Positions 1 through 11,617 of a stretch of 64,000 bases of DNA are shown piece by piece; the first letter of the stretch is position 1; each line of letters begins with the position of its first letter. The position numbers were made by a program, and so were the translations under genes. Source of the DNA: Limnomonas spitsbergensis (Eukaryota > Chlorophyta > Chlorophyceae > Chlamydomonadales); the NCBI GenBank assembly GCA_037349105.1, contig JAYJMM010000027.1, forward strand, positions 1,302,001-1,366,000, written 5' to 3'. The notes under the pieces were generated by a model. The model worked only from the letters and a program-made list of their open reading frames with translations, had not been told where the DNA came from and did no database searches.

Positions 1-412
1 CCTGACACCATGCCTAACTGTTCAACAAGCATAAATGTTCAACATAGGGACCGATGTTTGACCGGTCGATGCCTGAGAATTCAAGCAGGGTCGGTCACAC
101 TCGCTCTCGGCGTCACGCTCTACTGTGAGGCGTGTGCTGCGTTTTGAGAGCTGCCTTCCGTGTGCGTGTCCATGTGAGGACATGACACCGCAAGCAAAGC
201 CAAGTGATGGATCGGGCGTTGATCATGCGTCTTGATTTTTATGCGGATGAAAACAAGAATTGCGCGAGCTGACGTCAGATATTCGCGTCGGGATCGTCGG
301 AAAAAGTGCACGTGGGGCGACCCACTCACTCCACGATGGGTCCGACCGGACCAGCGCGTGGGTCACCCCACGTGGGGCGCTTGTCGCCCCCACGGTGGGT
401 TTACCTACAATG

Positions 413-793
413 TCCACCACCGTGGTTCCCCCACCATGGTTCATCGTAATCCCCACTGCATGTCCCCCACCCATGGTCCACCCACTGCTGTATCCTTAGG
501 GTGGGTCCACCCACTGCATGTCTCCCACCCATGGTCGACCCACTGCTGTGTCCCAGGATGGGTCAACCCACTGCGTGTCTCCCACCCATGGTCCACCCAC
601 TGCTGTGTCCCCATGATGGGTCAACCCACTGCAGGCGCCCCACTCATGGCCCACCCACTGCCGTTTCCTTAGGGTGGGTCCACCCACTGCATGTCTCCCA
701 CCCATGGTCCACCCACTCATGTGTCCTTAGGATGGGTCAACCCACTGCAGGCGCCCCACCCATGGTCCACCCACTGCTTTGTCCCCATGATGG
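413..793. repeat. 58-bp minisatellite with 29-bp half-units
   Basis: CCATGG-type anchors recur at 471, 529, 586, 644, 702 and 760, a period of 57-58 bp, giving about 6.5 imperfect copies. Each unit splits into two related halves of about 29 bp, both containing the core CCACCCACTGC or CAACCCACTGC, so the array is a dimer-based satellite. Open frames across it are by-products of a period close to a multiple of three and look like low-complexity Pro/His/Thr protein; I do not call them genes. Confidence 0.9.
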
Positions 794-800
794 GTATTCA

Positions 801-2859
801 ATTTCTGGCTGCCGATCCATGTCCACCCATTGTTATGTCTTTGGGTTGGTATCCCCATTAAAAGCTCCCCATCTATGGGCAGTAACCACCATGCCCATTA
901 AATGAAAACCATTCATGCCTACCAATCCTTGTGTCTCCACTGTCATGTACTTGTATGAACACAAAAAACTACTAGTACTATTGACAGGAAAAAACACTGA
1001 CTGAATGATCAACTAGTTGAAATAGCAAGCTAGCTCACACATGTGGCACCCTAAAATGACAAGAAAGAACAAACATATCAGAGAAAAAAGAAAGCACACG
1101 ATATTAATTATGGAACATGCGTTCACCCTCATCATAATTGAAGGGGTCATCCACTTTGTTTGTCAGATGATCCCAGCAAACAACTTATCACTCAGAGGGG
1201 TAACGTTATTGTCTCAGAATTAGTGCCATCTGGCTTGTGAGCTACTTCTATGGCAGATGCTTAGCAAGGAAAAGGAAGGCGTCGCATCAGACATAATCAC
1301 GGGCTGCTTAAGCACAGATGTAGCATGTAGAGATGAGTTGGCAGTCCTCTTGGTAATGCGCGAAGCCTACAGTTGAAAAAAGGGGCAGATGTTCAGGACA
1401 TTGCATATCAAGTTATGAGTGGTCATGAAGTATGATCAATTTTAGGAATTGCCAAGTACAATGCAACGGGGGCATTCAAGAAAGAGTGAGCTGTCCACCA
1501 TGCAACAAGTCAATAACGTTACACCTCTGTGCACATCTCAAAAAGGCTTGGCCTTTTTGGCTGCCCCGTTGGGAGAAAAGGAAATAAACCATGCACGTCA
1601 TGATAAGTACTTACATCTTTGATGCCATAGACCGTAGCAAAGAGAAAGGCCAACCGGGCAGAGTCGGAAAGAGGAAAGGGAATTTGCAGGAGGAATGAGT
1701 CTCATTGCACTTGGTGAGAAGGCGCAGTTTGCTAAGCTTAGCCACGGGCTAACCTAGCCAGAGAATTATAGGGTAACGGTAAGAAACACAACGAGATCGC
1801 GCACACAAGTGCATGAGGCGCAACACTGACACCCTATGCATGCGTCAACCCACATGACACCGGCAGTCGTACACACAATTTCAATAACTAGTAGGCCATT
1901 GCTGTATGCATGTTAAAACAAAATGCCAGGTAGATCACTGCCACTTGCTCAGCATGTTATAGCATGACATGCAAGTCACTTACCAAGTTGGATGCAGGCA
2001 CGCTTACAGGTAGGCTGGTAAGCTCACTGGAGGACAGGGAAGAAGCAAAGCAAGTAAGCTTGAAACGGAAGCGAAGCATAGAGGAAGACTCCGATTTGGC
2101 TTCAGTAAAACTGAGAGTCTTGCCACCAAATGTCGCCACGGTCGCGACGCTGCAATAATGCATTTGCCTGAAGTTTGCAAGCCACGGTATGCCCATGTCC
2201 CATCGTTCAACAACGAGTCAAAGAAGAGACCGATCAGAATTCCAAATATGCATCGACGGCATGTGGCTGTCAACAATAATACATTTGGAACAGTAAGCTG
2301 TCGTGAATAATCATGTAATGCTCCTCGTCGAGGAGTTCCGTGGATAGAAAGAAATAGAGGACGAAACCGCCTGAGTACGTTACATGGACACTGTACTGCC
2401 AGGCTGGCTTCGGAACCATGCAAAATCAAACACATTTGAATCACCTCCCAATCAGGTAAGCTCTGCGATCGGATGGAGTCGATTTAATCAATACTCATTG
2501 GTTTATGAATGGACATGCCTCAATGGCGCACTGACTGCCGTGCGCCCGTGCCGATGCCGTTTTGATACCAGTAGATCAAGCAAAGTCTTTTTGCGTTGAA
2601 GGGCCGTCTTGTAAGGTGCGAATATTTATTGGTAGCCTTCAAGGAGTATCACACTGTATATCACTACTTTGGTGTGCTATCATACCGGTACTCCCTTGAG
2701 TCCCTAAGCCTCGTGATACGACACGGTCAGATTCCGTAATGCACCCGAATGAGGAATTACGCGCGTTTTGTCCACGTTTTTCTATTTACAACTGTGCACC
2801 TTTCCCAGGCTACTCCTTCTGACAGCTTATTTTGATTACCGAATTTCATGGATACAAAC
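801..2859. other. no recognisable gene
   Basis: AT-richer unique-looking DNA with only short ORFs on both strands, none with a recognisable domain. A possible splice donor (CAG before GTAAGC) lies at 2455/2456 after a short ATG-started frame from 2384, but its phase does not match the exon-like units downstream. I see no tRNA, rRNA or mobile-element signature here. Confidence 0.5.
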
Positions 2860-4632
2860 TCTGCTGCAGCCATGCCAGGTCCAGTCACCAGTGCTTGCTA
2901 ATCTGTTGTGCTTACTGACCACCTTACTCTGTTTTGTGCAGGGACCCTGGCCTGCAACACGCTGGTGCCATGGGCATGAAGTATGAAGCAGGCGGTGCTG
3001 CCACCGGACAGAACGGTGTTGCTGCGGGACCCATGACCTGGTGAGCTTGATGCGGGCAGGTTGAACATGCGCACAGGTTCATCTTTGCTTGACAGCTGCT
3101 TGATTGATTGCGCATTTCCCCCCATTTGTTACCGTGTCTGTTATAGGCCATACTGCTCTACTGCAACCATGCCAGGTCCAGTGATGCCCATCTTACTGTG
3201 CTGACTGAGCACCCATTTCTGTTGTGTGCAGGGATGGCATGCACCATGCTGAACCTGTCAGTGCTGCGGCCGAACAGGATGGCATCACTGCGGGCAACGC
3301 CAGTCAACGTGCCTGTCCACATGCCAGGCAGGCTTCAAGCTTGTTGGCTAAACATGCACACAGGTTCATCATGGCTAGACAGCTGATGGACATTTTAAAG
3401 CATTTCCTCCATTTGTTACCGTGACTACCATGGGCCATACTGTTCAATTGAAGCCATGCCAGGGCAAGTGAAGGCCAATTGGCTGTGTTGACTGACCACC
3501 CTTTCATGTTTTGTGCAGTGGTGGCCTGCCCCATGCTGGTGCTTCTTGGTTAATGGGCGCCAATGCCAGCATTCCGGTTCAAGCCTCCATGGACCTCATC
3601 CCAGGCAGTTATGTACACGCCAGGTCAGCAGCTGCACCCGCCATGCCTCCCTTCAAGGGTGCCGCCATGCTGTTGAACTACGAAGCAGGCAGTGCTGCCA
3701 CCGCACAGTATGGTGTTGCTGCGGGCAAGGCCAGTCAACAAGCCAGGGTACATGCCAGGTATGCTCGATGCTGGTAGGCTGGACATAGGCACCTGTTCAT
3801 TATGGCTGGACAGCTGCTTTGTTGTAATGCGTGTTTTCATTGTGATTCGTTACCGTGACTGCCATGGGCCATAATGCTCTACTGCAGCCATGCCATGGCC
3901 ACTGCTTGCTCATCTGTTGTGCTTACTGACCACCTTAATCTGTATTGTGCAGGGACCGTGGCCTGCACCATGCTGGTGCCATTGGCATGTATGAAGCAGT
4001 ATGAAGCAGGCTGTGCTGCCACCGGACAGAACGGCGTTGCTGCGCAGGACCCATGACCTGGTGAGCTTGATGCGGGTAGGCTGAACATGCGCACAGGTTC
4101 AACTTGGCTTGATAGTTGCTTGATTGATTGCGCATTTCATTTGTTACCGTGTTTGTTATGGGCCATACTGCTCTACTGCAACCATGCCAGGTCCAGTGAG
4201 GGCCATTCTCCTGTGCTGACTGAGCACCCATTTCTGCTGTGTGCAGGGATAGCATGCACCATGCTCAACCTGTCGGTGCTGCGGCCGAACAGGATGGCAT
4301 CACTGCAGGCAACGCCAGTCAGCTTGCCAGGTCACATGCCAGGTAAGCTTTAAGCTTGTCGGCTGAACATGCGCACAGGTTCATCGTGGCTAGACAGGTG
4401 ACACATATTTTGCGCATTTCCTCCATTTGTTACCGTGACTACCATGGGCCATACTGTTCAATTGAAGTCATGTCAGGGCAAGTGAAGGCCAATCGGCTGT
4501 GTTGACAGACCACCCTTTCCAGTTTTGTGCAGTGGTGGCCTGCCCCATGCTGGTGCTTCTTGGTTAATAGGCGCCAATGCCAGCATTCAGGTTCAAGCCT
4601 CCATGGACCTCATCACAGGCAGTTATGTATTC
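2860..4632 (+). repeat. 1.0-kb higher-order direct duplication of ~290-bp units
   Basis: Three related monomers (acceptor-like anchors at 2941, 3231 and 3518) recur in the same order at 3952, 4246 and 4532, an offset of about 1,011 bp. The monomers average about 290 bp; the third is longer in the first copy. Each contains a TGTGCAG acceptor-like site, a short Ala/Gly-rich open segment ending near CATGCCAG or GACCTG, a stretch with TTGTTACCGTG, and CATGCCAGG. Similarity to the first copy ends near 4630, inside the last unit. Confidence 0.8.
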
Positions 4633-4658
4633 GGAGCCGTGCCTATCCACTGAAAGCA
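2942..4658 (+). pseudogene. candidate multi-exon gene fragment with duplicated exons
   Basis: Six exon-like blocks can be drawn: 2942-3040, 3232-3327, 3519-3758, 3953-4060, 4247-4342 and 4533 onward. The first five are 99, 96, 240, 108 and 96 bp, all multiples of three, and sit in the same codon phase. Acceptors are TGTGCAG preceded by CTGAC branch-like motifs about 25 nt upstream; donors are GTGAGC, GTATGC and GTAAGC, with one GC donor after 3327. Encoded segments are related Ala/Gly/His-rich peptides sharing motifs such as HHAxP and AAGxA. The fourth block has a 10-bp local duplication that brings a TGA into frame at 4002-4004, and the sixth ends in TGA at 4656-4658. No known family is recognised. 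It could be a decayed gene, a gene that skips exon four, or non-coding repeats with chance splice-like sites. Confidence 0.45.
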
Positions 4659-5904
4659 GGTGAATACACTGCGCGAAAATCGTCCACGTGCAGAAGAAAA
4701 TGCCCTGAAACGGAAAAGGAAGCCAACGCAGCTCGGCCAGCAGCTTTTCGCGCTCGCAAGAAGCAGGCAGCAACACCACTCAGCCAAGAAGAAACTTTAA
4801 TTGAAGTAGCACCCGAGGCAGCTGGAATCAAAGTACAGCTGATGATCGGTACCGTCGGAGGAGGCGAACACTACGTGTGCAGACAAGCAGAGCAAAAAAC
4901 CTCGTACCGGTCAACAGAAAAACATGCATGTCATGACTAGTAAAGGATTGAGGACGACATAAATGCATGTGGCCAGCCATTTGCACATTGCATCCCTTAG
5001 GGGGGAAAACTCACGAACCTCACCGCACCATCCCTGAGCACCAATTGCAGCTTCACACTTAGCAAATTTTCTTTCTTATCAACCCAACTCGTTGATGCTC
5101 TTTCATTGCAGGCTTTGGTAGCAACAGTTTTAGTGCGCCATACGTGACGCCCAAACAAATCTACCACCTCTGAGAAATCAGGTATTTTCAGTAACTTTCG
5201 GTTACTGTTGTTCCGCAGTTACAAATTTCATTTGACAGGTACAACATTCTGTTCCTCTCACCCCATACTGTTGTGACACTTGAAGTGGTGGAAATGGTCA
5301 CGGCATTTAAAGTGGTGGAAGTGGTTAAGGTGGTTAGGATGTACACCCCATGACCCCACCATTGCCAACCAAGCCGGTCATGTATGGGTTCATATACTAC
5401 CTCAACACCAACATGTTGAGGTAACAGCATGTATAGACAGGAAGCTCATGGGAAGGTGCGCGATGCGATGCATGTGGCGTGACTATACTCCTAGCATGGA
5501 TTTTCTCCCTATACTTGGCTTGCACCGTCCTCCACGTACGTTACCGCCCCATGCTATCGAACTCCTGTTTTTGCACCCCTACCGGTATGTTCACCTCGTC
5601 ATCATTGGCTGTTTTGGCATTTTATTTACATTTATCATGTGCCTCTATCCTTTGTATCCCACCCCTCCACGTCCCTCCACTTCTTAAAAACTAGCAGTTA
5701 ACACCGTTCAGTTTGCATTTTCCATACAACATCTTGGACGTTTCCATGAAACAGTCCATCCGACTGTTGGTGTGCATTTCCCCTTATTCTTACTGAGCCG
5801 CCAGTCTTCTTTGCCTTCCCGGCCTCTCCTTTTGTTCCTCTCCCCCCTCTTCCTTATAGTTTCTTCTGTTCTCCCTCCTGAACAGTTGGGCGCCCACCAG
5901 GGAA
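4659..5904. other. no recognisable gene
   Basis: Several short ORFs without domains. A small imperfect repeat of AAGTGGTGGAAGTGGT type lies at about 5276-5340. The frame that stays open from the last exon-like unit to 4940 is in a different phase from the duplicated exons and resembles nothing I know. Confidence 0.5.
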
Positions 5905-6075
5905 GTCACAGCCGATCGGCGGCCGACCAGAATGGCAAAAAATGAAATATGGCCGATCGCCCCGTTAGGGGCGACTCGGCGATGGCCGAAAGAAAAAGAA
6001 GGGGGGGTCGGCCGAAGGCAGGCCGCAGCCGAAGGCTGCGGAGGGGGGGTTCGGCCGAAAGCAGGCCATATAAGG
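5905..6075 (+). promoter_or_regulatory. GC-rich palindromic block with TATA-like element
   Basis: A short GC-rich island inside AT-richer DNA. It holds a hairpin with 6-bp arms at 5958-5973 (CGCCCC/GGGGCG), a perfect 8-bp-arm hairpin at 6023-6041 (CCGCAGCC/GGCTGCGG), repeated TCGGCCGA palindromes at about 6008 and 6051, and GGCC-ATATAA-GGCC at about 6064-6077, which contains a TATA-like core. This is consistent with a promoter or LTR regulatory region firing to the right, towards the ORF at 7637. No transcript start can be fixed from sequence alone. Confidence 0.35.
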
Positions 6076-6109
6076 CCTCTTTAAATTCGCGTTCGGCTAC
6101 CATACATCA

Positions 6110-7636
6110 ATATTCAACAGCAATCGATATATCGAAGGCTGTCCCCACGACCAGGCCCACGCTTTCCATTTCAAAAATCGGCGGTGAAGCGACCACTCCG
6201 ACAGATGTGTGACTCGCGCATCCATGGCGACGGAAACTTTGAGAGCTTTCTTGACGGAAAAGTTGCTTGGTTCTATAGTTTTCTTGCGATTAAACTTTGC
6301 AGATCAACGGCCATGTGTCGACGAAGGTATGACAGGATATGTGCGTGCCAAGACGTTTCCAACATATTCAAAAATCAGTACGCACAAAACAGCTCACGGC
6401 GTATTCGACTGTAAGCGGAGAACATCGAGATATGGAGCAAACGAAAGTTCTTCGGCTAAAAGTATCTCGATGCAGGTCATGCTGCCCGGACGACTGTGGA
6501 AAGTTAAGAGCCGTGCGTACATACCGTACACGGCATGCATGTTTGTTTATGACCCATTCCAAGCGGTATACGGCACCAGCTCATCTCGATTTCTCTTACG
6601 TGGCTAGACGGATTCCACCTATTTTCAGCACGAAACCTTCACATGCGTATGCGATACTAGTGTAATATCTGCCATGGAGCCGAGGTGTCACGACGTATGG
6701 GTGCACCGCACGCAGGGGTGGCTTGTACATTCTTTTTGGTTTCGGAACCATTATGTTGTGTGGTACTTCGAGAATGCCTGGCTCGTTCCAGGCATTCTTC
6801 TCTTCTTACTCAAGTATACACGAAGTTGAATCACCATGCTTTTAATCTGTTCTGGGACTAACCGTCTACATGTGATATTTCGGCCCCTTATCAAGGCCAG
6901 GAAACTACACTGGAAGGAGATCTCTAGTTAATTCTACACTACTGATCCTTTCGCTCTTAAGACCACATCATTAAGTATCGAAGCCTGGACACTACACTGT
7001 GCGAATAGCTCTAGTTATACACTACACTTATTCGCTATCTCTAGTTCCATCTCCTCTACTTCCACTCCTCATTCTTCTTGCTCTCTCGCTTGACACCTCT
7101 ACACTGCGAGCTCTCAGCTCAATCTCTAGAACTTAAGTCGACACTACAAGCTGCTTCCCCAGCCTTTCCTGGCTACCAAGTCGATCATCTGATCTTTCAG
7201 TTGATCTTCTCCATCAAAAGTCGTTCATTCAGCTCTACACTCTTCATCACTTCGGGCAGCTTCGTCCACAAGTCCGATCTAAGCCGCCCCAACCTGTCAG
7301 CTGTCGACATCAGTGCATCAGTCTTCACCAGGGTCGACTTCACTTCGTAACTTCTGTCAACAGTAAGGGAAGAATCATCAAAGGTTAGTGCAGTTACCTG
7401 AGGATTCAGTCGAGGATAATCTGCTCACCAGACAGATCATCGCTCCTGCACAGCAGGTTACCCTTGGTAAAGGGCTCCTAGCACTCCTTTAAGAAGAGAA
7501 GAATCCGGATTCGTTAGCACCTCGAATTGGCTGGTAACTCATTCCTTAAAAAGGTGCTTGAATCGGCCGAGTGTCGATAAATCATAGTCGCATCCTTGAT
7601 TAAGCAAGAGATCTGTACCATTCAGCACAACTCAGT
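6110..7636. other. leader or unique DNA, no gene called
   Basis: The 6200-6660 part has overlapping short frames without domains. From about 6880 to 7340 the + strand is pyrimidine-rich with recurrent CTACACTAC and CTCTAG words, as in an untranslated leader. I compared it by eye with 9760-10400 for long terminal repeats flanking the next ORF and found no matching pair. Confidence 0.4.
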
Positions 7637-9760
7637 ATGAGTCATGAGGCTGGGAAGGGCAAGAAAGCCTTTCCTGGTGATCTGCCCACCATCCCAGAGC
7701 TTGATAAGGCTCAACTGGATGCAGTAGCGCGGGACACAAGAGCTATCACGCGTGAGGTAAAGAAGGAAGTCGCCATTCAGAAGCAGAACATGGTCCAGCA
7801 AGACATGGAGGCTGCGGCCAAGATTAGCCGGGATACCGCGGCGTCGTCTGGAAGGGACCCGCAGGTCCAAGTCCTCACTGCCATGCAAGAGTTCGAAAAC
7901 AACGAACAATTGAGGATACAGAAGCAACTTGCCGTTAGGGCCAGGGCCAAGGAGGCGCATGATCGAAGAATCACCGCAGATGCGCTTGCTGCAATTGCGC
8001 GGCTTGATGAAGAGCGACGGGAAGAAAGGGAAGACCTGGACCTAAGTATCCTCAACGCCGATAAGTGTAGGGATAGTACCCCGAAAAAGGTGGCACAGTC
8101 ATACAGTGACGGAGAGAAAATGTGCCTACGGATGGTCGAGAACCCCCTGTTTTTGACAGCTGTCCAAAAATGCCAGAGCGTGCGAACTCCAGTAAAGTCG
8201 CTGCGTGTTGCTGAAGAACCAGCAGGATGTGGGATGTGTGCCCTTTCCTCAGCACCTGTATTGCAGGTGCCTTTAATGGAGATTGAAGCTGCTCCCTTGC
8301 GTGAGTCAATCGAAAAGCCTGTACCCGAGTCGCTGGAACTGGCCTTGAGACCAGTCACACCTACCGTGTCAAGGCCATCGGCAGAACCTGAGGTGCAGAT
8401 GATATCCACACCTACCTCTACATCATTCGGATCAGTTGAGGAGGGGCAGTCATGGCTGCATCAGAGTGCGCCCGAACCTGTTAAAGACAAGGGACGGCAC
8501 TCTGAGCACCAAGGTCGTCAACTGGACATGGGCCAGAATGTGATGGTCCCAGTTGCCCAAGGTGAGGATGATGGGGCAGTCACCAAAGGTGATTTTATGC
8601 GGATTATGCAAGCCTTGCTGGACCGCATGGACAAGAGGCCAGGTGAGCGACCCGTTGAGGAATTGAGGTCGCATCCCCAGAACCACGGTAGCGGCCAGTC
8701 TGCTGAAGACCTGTCTAGAGGTCGTGAGGTCAGAGAATGGCAGCAGTTCCAGCTTGAGGCAGGACTTCCTTCCAGTGAGCCGTCAATGGCCCCTGTGTAT
8801 GGGGGTCAGCCCCAAGCTGGAGCAGGAAGGGCACGAGGTCTCAGTCATCCGTGGGCGGACAGCAACCAACGTCATGCCCATGACCCGCTGGGGCCTTCTA
8901 TCCAGGGAGGGCATATGCACCGAGCCCCAAGAGGCAGTGGAGGGGTCCCAAATGGTCCTGGCAGGTCGTACAATGGTGTTGGTTCGGATGGTCAGTCAGG
9001 TGCCCAGGGTGATGAACATGGTTCCGGTGGACATGCGTATCCAGGTGGAAATGGGAACTCGAGGGGGTCAAGCTACCCAACTGGTGCCGGAGGGGTAGGT
9101 GGATCTGGGAGCCCTGGACGACCAGCTAGGACAGGTGGATCTGAGGGTCATGAAGGTTCCAGGTACACTGGTGGATCAGGAGGACCAGGCGGGCTTGGCA
9201 GGCCAGGAGATTCAGGTTACAGCCCCAAGTGGCACTCGCATGGCGATGACTATGACGATAAAGGCCAGGTCAGTGATCGGGGCAATGTCAAGTCGAAAAT
9301 CTTGCCTCAACTGGTGGCAATTGAGGGAATGCTCGTGTGGGGCATGGGCAACACCACAGCCGAGAGTCAAGCTCCTAACCGAGGTTCCCATCAGCATGAC
9401 CCGGGTGGAAGCATGCAAATCCCCGAAACATTTCTTGGATTCCCCGCCGATGAGAACCCGGTAAGCAATGAGCTGTTCAGGGAATTACAGGGGTCCCGTG
9501 AGGTCACCTCAGATCTAGCCACAAGGTTGTGTGGCTTGTACACCGAAGGTGAGGTGTCAATCACAACTATGGGGGGACCCCCACAAGTTCTCCCAACCCT
9601 AGAAAACCTAAGACGCAGACACACAAACAAAACAGCCCGGGTGCGCATGGGGACCTCGTCGGCAGCTGAGAAAAGGCGAGCGGGAAGAGGAAAGGCACAC
9701 CACCAACAAGCACTCACACAGGGTATACATATCGAATACACCAGGGTATACATACCGTAG
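7637..9760 (+). CDS. 707-residue Gag-like or unknown protein
   Basis: A single long frame begins at the ATG at 7637. Residues about 20-150 are highly charged with many Ala, Arg, Glu and Gln, suggesting a coiled coil. The middle (about 200-420) is Pro/Ser/Glu-rich and probably disordered. Residues about 430-560 are very rich in Gly, Ser, His and Pro. The C-terminus has a basic patch with Arg/Lys clusters. This layout, the leader-like upstream DNA and the surroundings full of retroelements suggest the Gag of an LTR element, but there is no CCHC knuckle and no protease or reverse transcriptase follows before 10.4 kb. It could equally be a host gene of unknown role or a large non-autonomous element. 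It terminates with TAG. Confidence 0.5.
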   Translation: MSHEAGKGKKAFPGDLPTIPELDKAQLDAVARDTRAITREVKKEVAIQKQNMVQQDMEAAAKISRDTAASSGRDPQVQVLTAMQEFENNEQLRIQKQLAVRARAKEAHDRRITADALAAIARLDEERREEREDLDLSILNADKCRDSTPKKVAQSYSDGEKMCLRMVENPLFLTAVQKCQSVRTPVKSLRVAEEPAGCGMCALSSAPVLQVPLMEIEAAPLRESIEKPVPESLELALRPVTPTVSRPSAEPEVQMISTPTSTSFGSVEEGQSWLHQSAPEPVKDKGRHSEHQGRQLDMGQNVMVPVAQGEDDGAVTKGDFMRIMQALLDRMDKRPGERPVEELRSHPQNHGSGQSAEDLSRGREVREWQQFQLEAGLPSSEPSMAPVYGGQPQAGAGRARGLSHPWADSNQRHAHDPLGPSIQGGHMHRAPRGSGGVPNGPGRSYNGVGSDGQSGAQGDEHGSGGHAYPGGNGNSRGSSYPTGAGGVGGSGSPGRPARTGGSEGHEGSRYTGGSGGPGGLGRPGDSGYSPKWHSHGDDYDDKGQVSDRGNVKSKILPQLVAIEGMLVWGMGNTTAESQAPNRGSHQHDPGGSMQIPETFLGFPADENPVSNELFRELQGSREVTSDLATRLCGLYTEGEVSITTMGGPPQVLPTLENLRRRHTNKTARVRMGTSSAAEKRRAGRGKAHHQQALTQGIHIEYTRVYIP

Positions 9761-10439
9761 CTTGGGCGTCTTGTCAACTTGTACTTCCCAACTCCTCGCC
9801 GCACCATTGCTCTACGTTTCCATCAGAACTAGGGGCAACTGAAGCGTCTCAGTTGATCTTATATTCTAATCTGCTGGCGCGTTGCCTCGTGCGCGCAGTA
9901 AGAGGCGCTGCCCCGTGTGTAGTACCTGACTGATGACTATTCCCCCGCAAATACCCTCCCTCTAGGAGCGCAGATGTACGCAGAGGAATTAAGTGCTTGT
10001 CACCGGTTATCGTAAAACGGTATATGTCCGTGCACCCCGATTCGGAATAATTCAATCAAAATTCAATCAATCCTGCCATGGCAGCATGCATGCAAGAGTC
10101 AAGGCTGGGTGGTGAGCTGCATGGCTGGCACACATGTGGCTGACGAGTTGCATTATAATGTCAGGCAATATGTAATCCACTTACCAAAACGGAGGACAAG
10201 CATGCTTCCTGGCTGTCGGGTCAGATGAATGGCAGAAAGGCAAGCAAGCACGTTAGCGACCAAACGAGCAGTCGAGCAGATGTTTGGCATTAGCTAATTT
10301 TAGTTTAAATGTGTAAGCCCCGGTCCTCCTTCTCCATTGTAGAAGTCCGAGTCAAAGTTGAGTCAGTAACCGATCCCCAAGAGTCCTTGACAGATTCAAG
10401 CTATGAACATGAGGCAATCAGGGACAAGACGCAATGATG
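9761..10439. other. no recognisable gene
   Basis: DNA between the Gag-like ORF and the LINE tail. It contains only short frames and CATGCATGCA-type words near 10085. No pol domain, terminal repeat or RNA gene is visible. Confidence 0.5.
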
Positions 10440-10457
10440 ACAGAGTATCAAAGCTCC

Positions 10458-10467
10458 TTTTATTACA
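10458..10467 (-). terminator. possible LINE polyadenylation signal
   Basis: On the minus strand this reads TGTAATAAAA, combining the green-algal TGTAA signal with AATAAA-like sequence, about 85 bp beyond the last LINE stop codon. A CTTTCTTTC microrepeat lies between the stop and this site. Suggestive only. Confidence 0.3.
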
Positions 10468-10549
10468 AAGCTGTCGACAAATCATACCCAACGTTGAGAA
10501 AGAAAGAAAGAAAGAGAACGCCTGAGCGTGGCTTGAGGAATACGGGATT

Positions 10550-11617
10550 TTAAATGCCGTACACCGGGAGACAAAAAGCTTTGTGGTTAAGGAGGGTCGT
10601 CAAGGGGTACCGGATAATAATGGGCAGGGGAGTTCCCAGATGGCGACGCTGACGAAGGATGTTTATATGGCAGCGTATGGTATGCTTCGTGAGACGGCTG
10701 AGGACGGAGGAGATGTCGTGTTTGGAGACACCGAGCATGCTGAGGATTTTATCGGCAGGACGAAAGAGGAAGCCTGCGGTTCCCAGAAGGATGATATGCG
10801 GGGAAGGATGAGGGGGGGGGATGGGCACGGTCGGCGAAGGATCAGGTGGAAGGGCAGGATGGAGAACGGGTGTCAAGGAAACTGTCCAACCATTATGTTT
10901 GAGGAGAAGGATACGTTGTAAATGTTGTTCTGATTTACGGGCATGGCATTGTTCGAAAGAAAATTCGGAGGTGTAACCGACTTCAAATACGTGTACAGTG
11001 CAAGTCCTCTGGAGCCGAGACATAGTTTGTGAGCTAGAGAGTTGACCAGCGCGGTAAAGACGAAGGAATTCGGAATGTGGGAGACCTTGGACAATAAGCA
11101 AATCCGGTCGCAGTTTGTCACAGTAATCAAAGGTGTCAGGGAAAGTGGGGGGTCGTCGGGGCACTAGCCAGCGTGGAAGACGGGTGTCATAGACCCCGAA
11201 GGGAAGGTTAGCACGGGAAGTGGCATCCATGATAGTAAAAGAGGAGCCTAGGGAGCCATTAGCAATAGCAGTTTGGATGATGCATACAGCTCGGTTGTGT
11301 CGAGCAATGTATGAGGCGGACATGGAGGAATGAGCACAACCGCCTAAAAGATGGCCAGGGGTATCATTGGGGTGGGAGCATATGGGACAGTGGGGGGTGG
11401 TGCGAGTGCCTACAGCTGTTTTGTAAGGGCGGTTCATATGCATGGCTGTAGATGCAGTCCACAGGGTATTGGTGCGCGATTTGAGGATGTTGCGAATACC
11501 ACTAAAGGGCAGACCCATGTGCCATAAGACGGGAATGAAGGTAGGAGGCGAGGGCAGAGGCAACGAGGACTTGCATGCGGACATAGCGCAAGGGCAGAGG
11601 GGGAGAAGTAGGACCAT
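10550..11617 (-). pseudogene. LINE C-terminal region: CCHC knuckle and probable restriction-like endonuclease
   Basis: This frame carries the end of the LINE polyprotein. A CX2CX8HX4C knuckle sits at about residues 77-94 (Cys77, Cys80, His89, Cys94), the type that precedes the endonuclease in R2-like and Dualen elements. Downstream is Arg-Pro-Asp at 170-172, then a hydrophobic strand ending in Glu-Val-Gly-Tyr with Glu212, then Arg-Lys at 227-228. This is the spacing expected for a PD-(D/E)xK restriction-like endonuclease that nicks target DNA. The endonuclease call rests on motif order, not alignment. The start used is only the first in-frame codon; real coding enters by frameshift from the RNase H frame. 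It ends with TAA. Confidence 0.55.

Noticed and set aside
232..905. Pro/His/Thr-rich ORFs over the minisatellite
   Set aside because: The open frames follow from the repeat itself and overlap in several phases on both strands.
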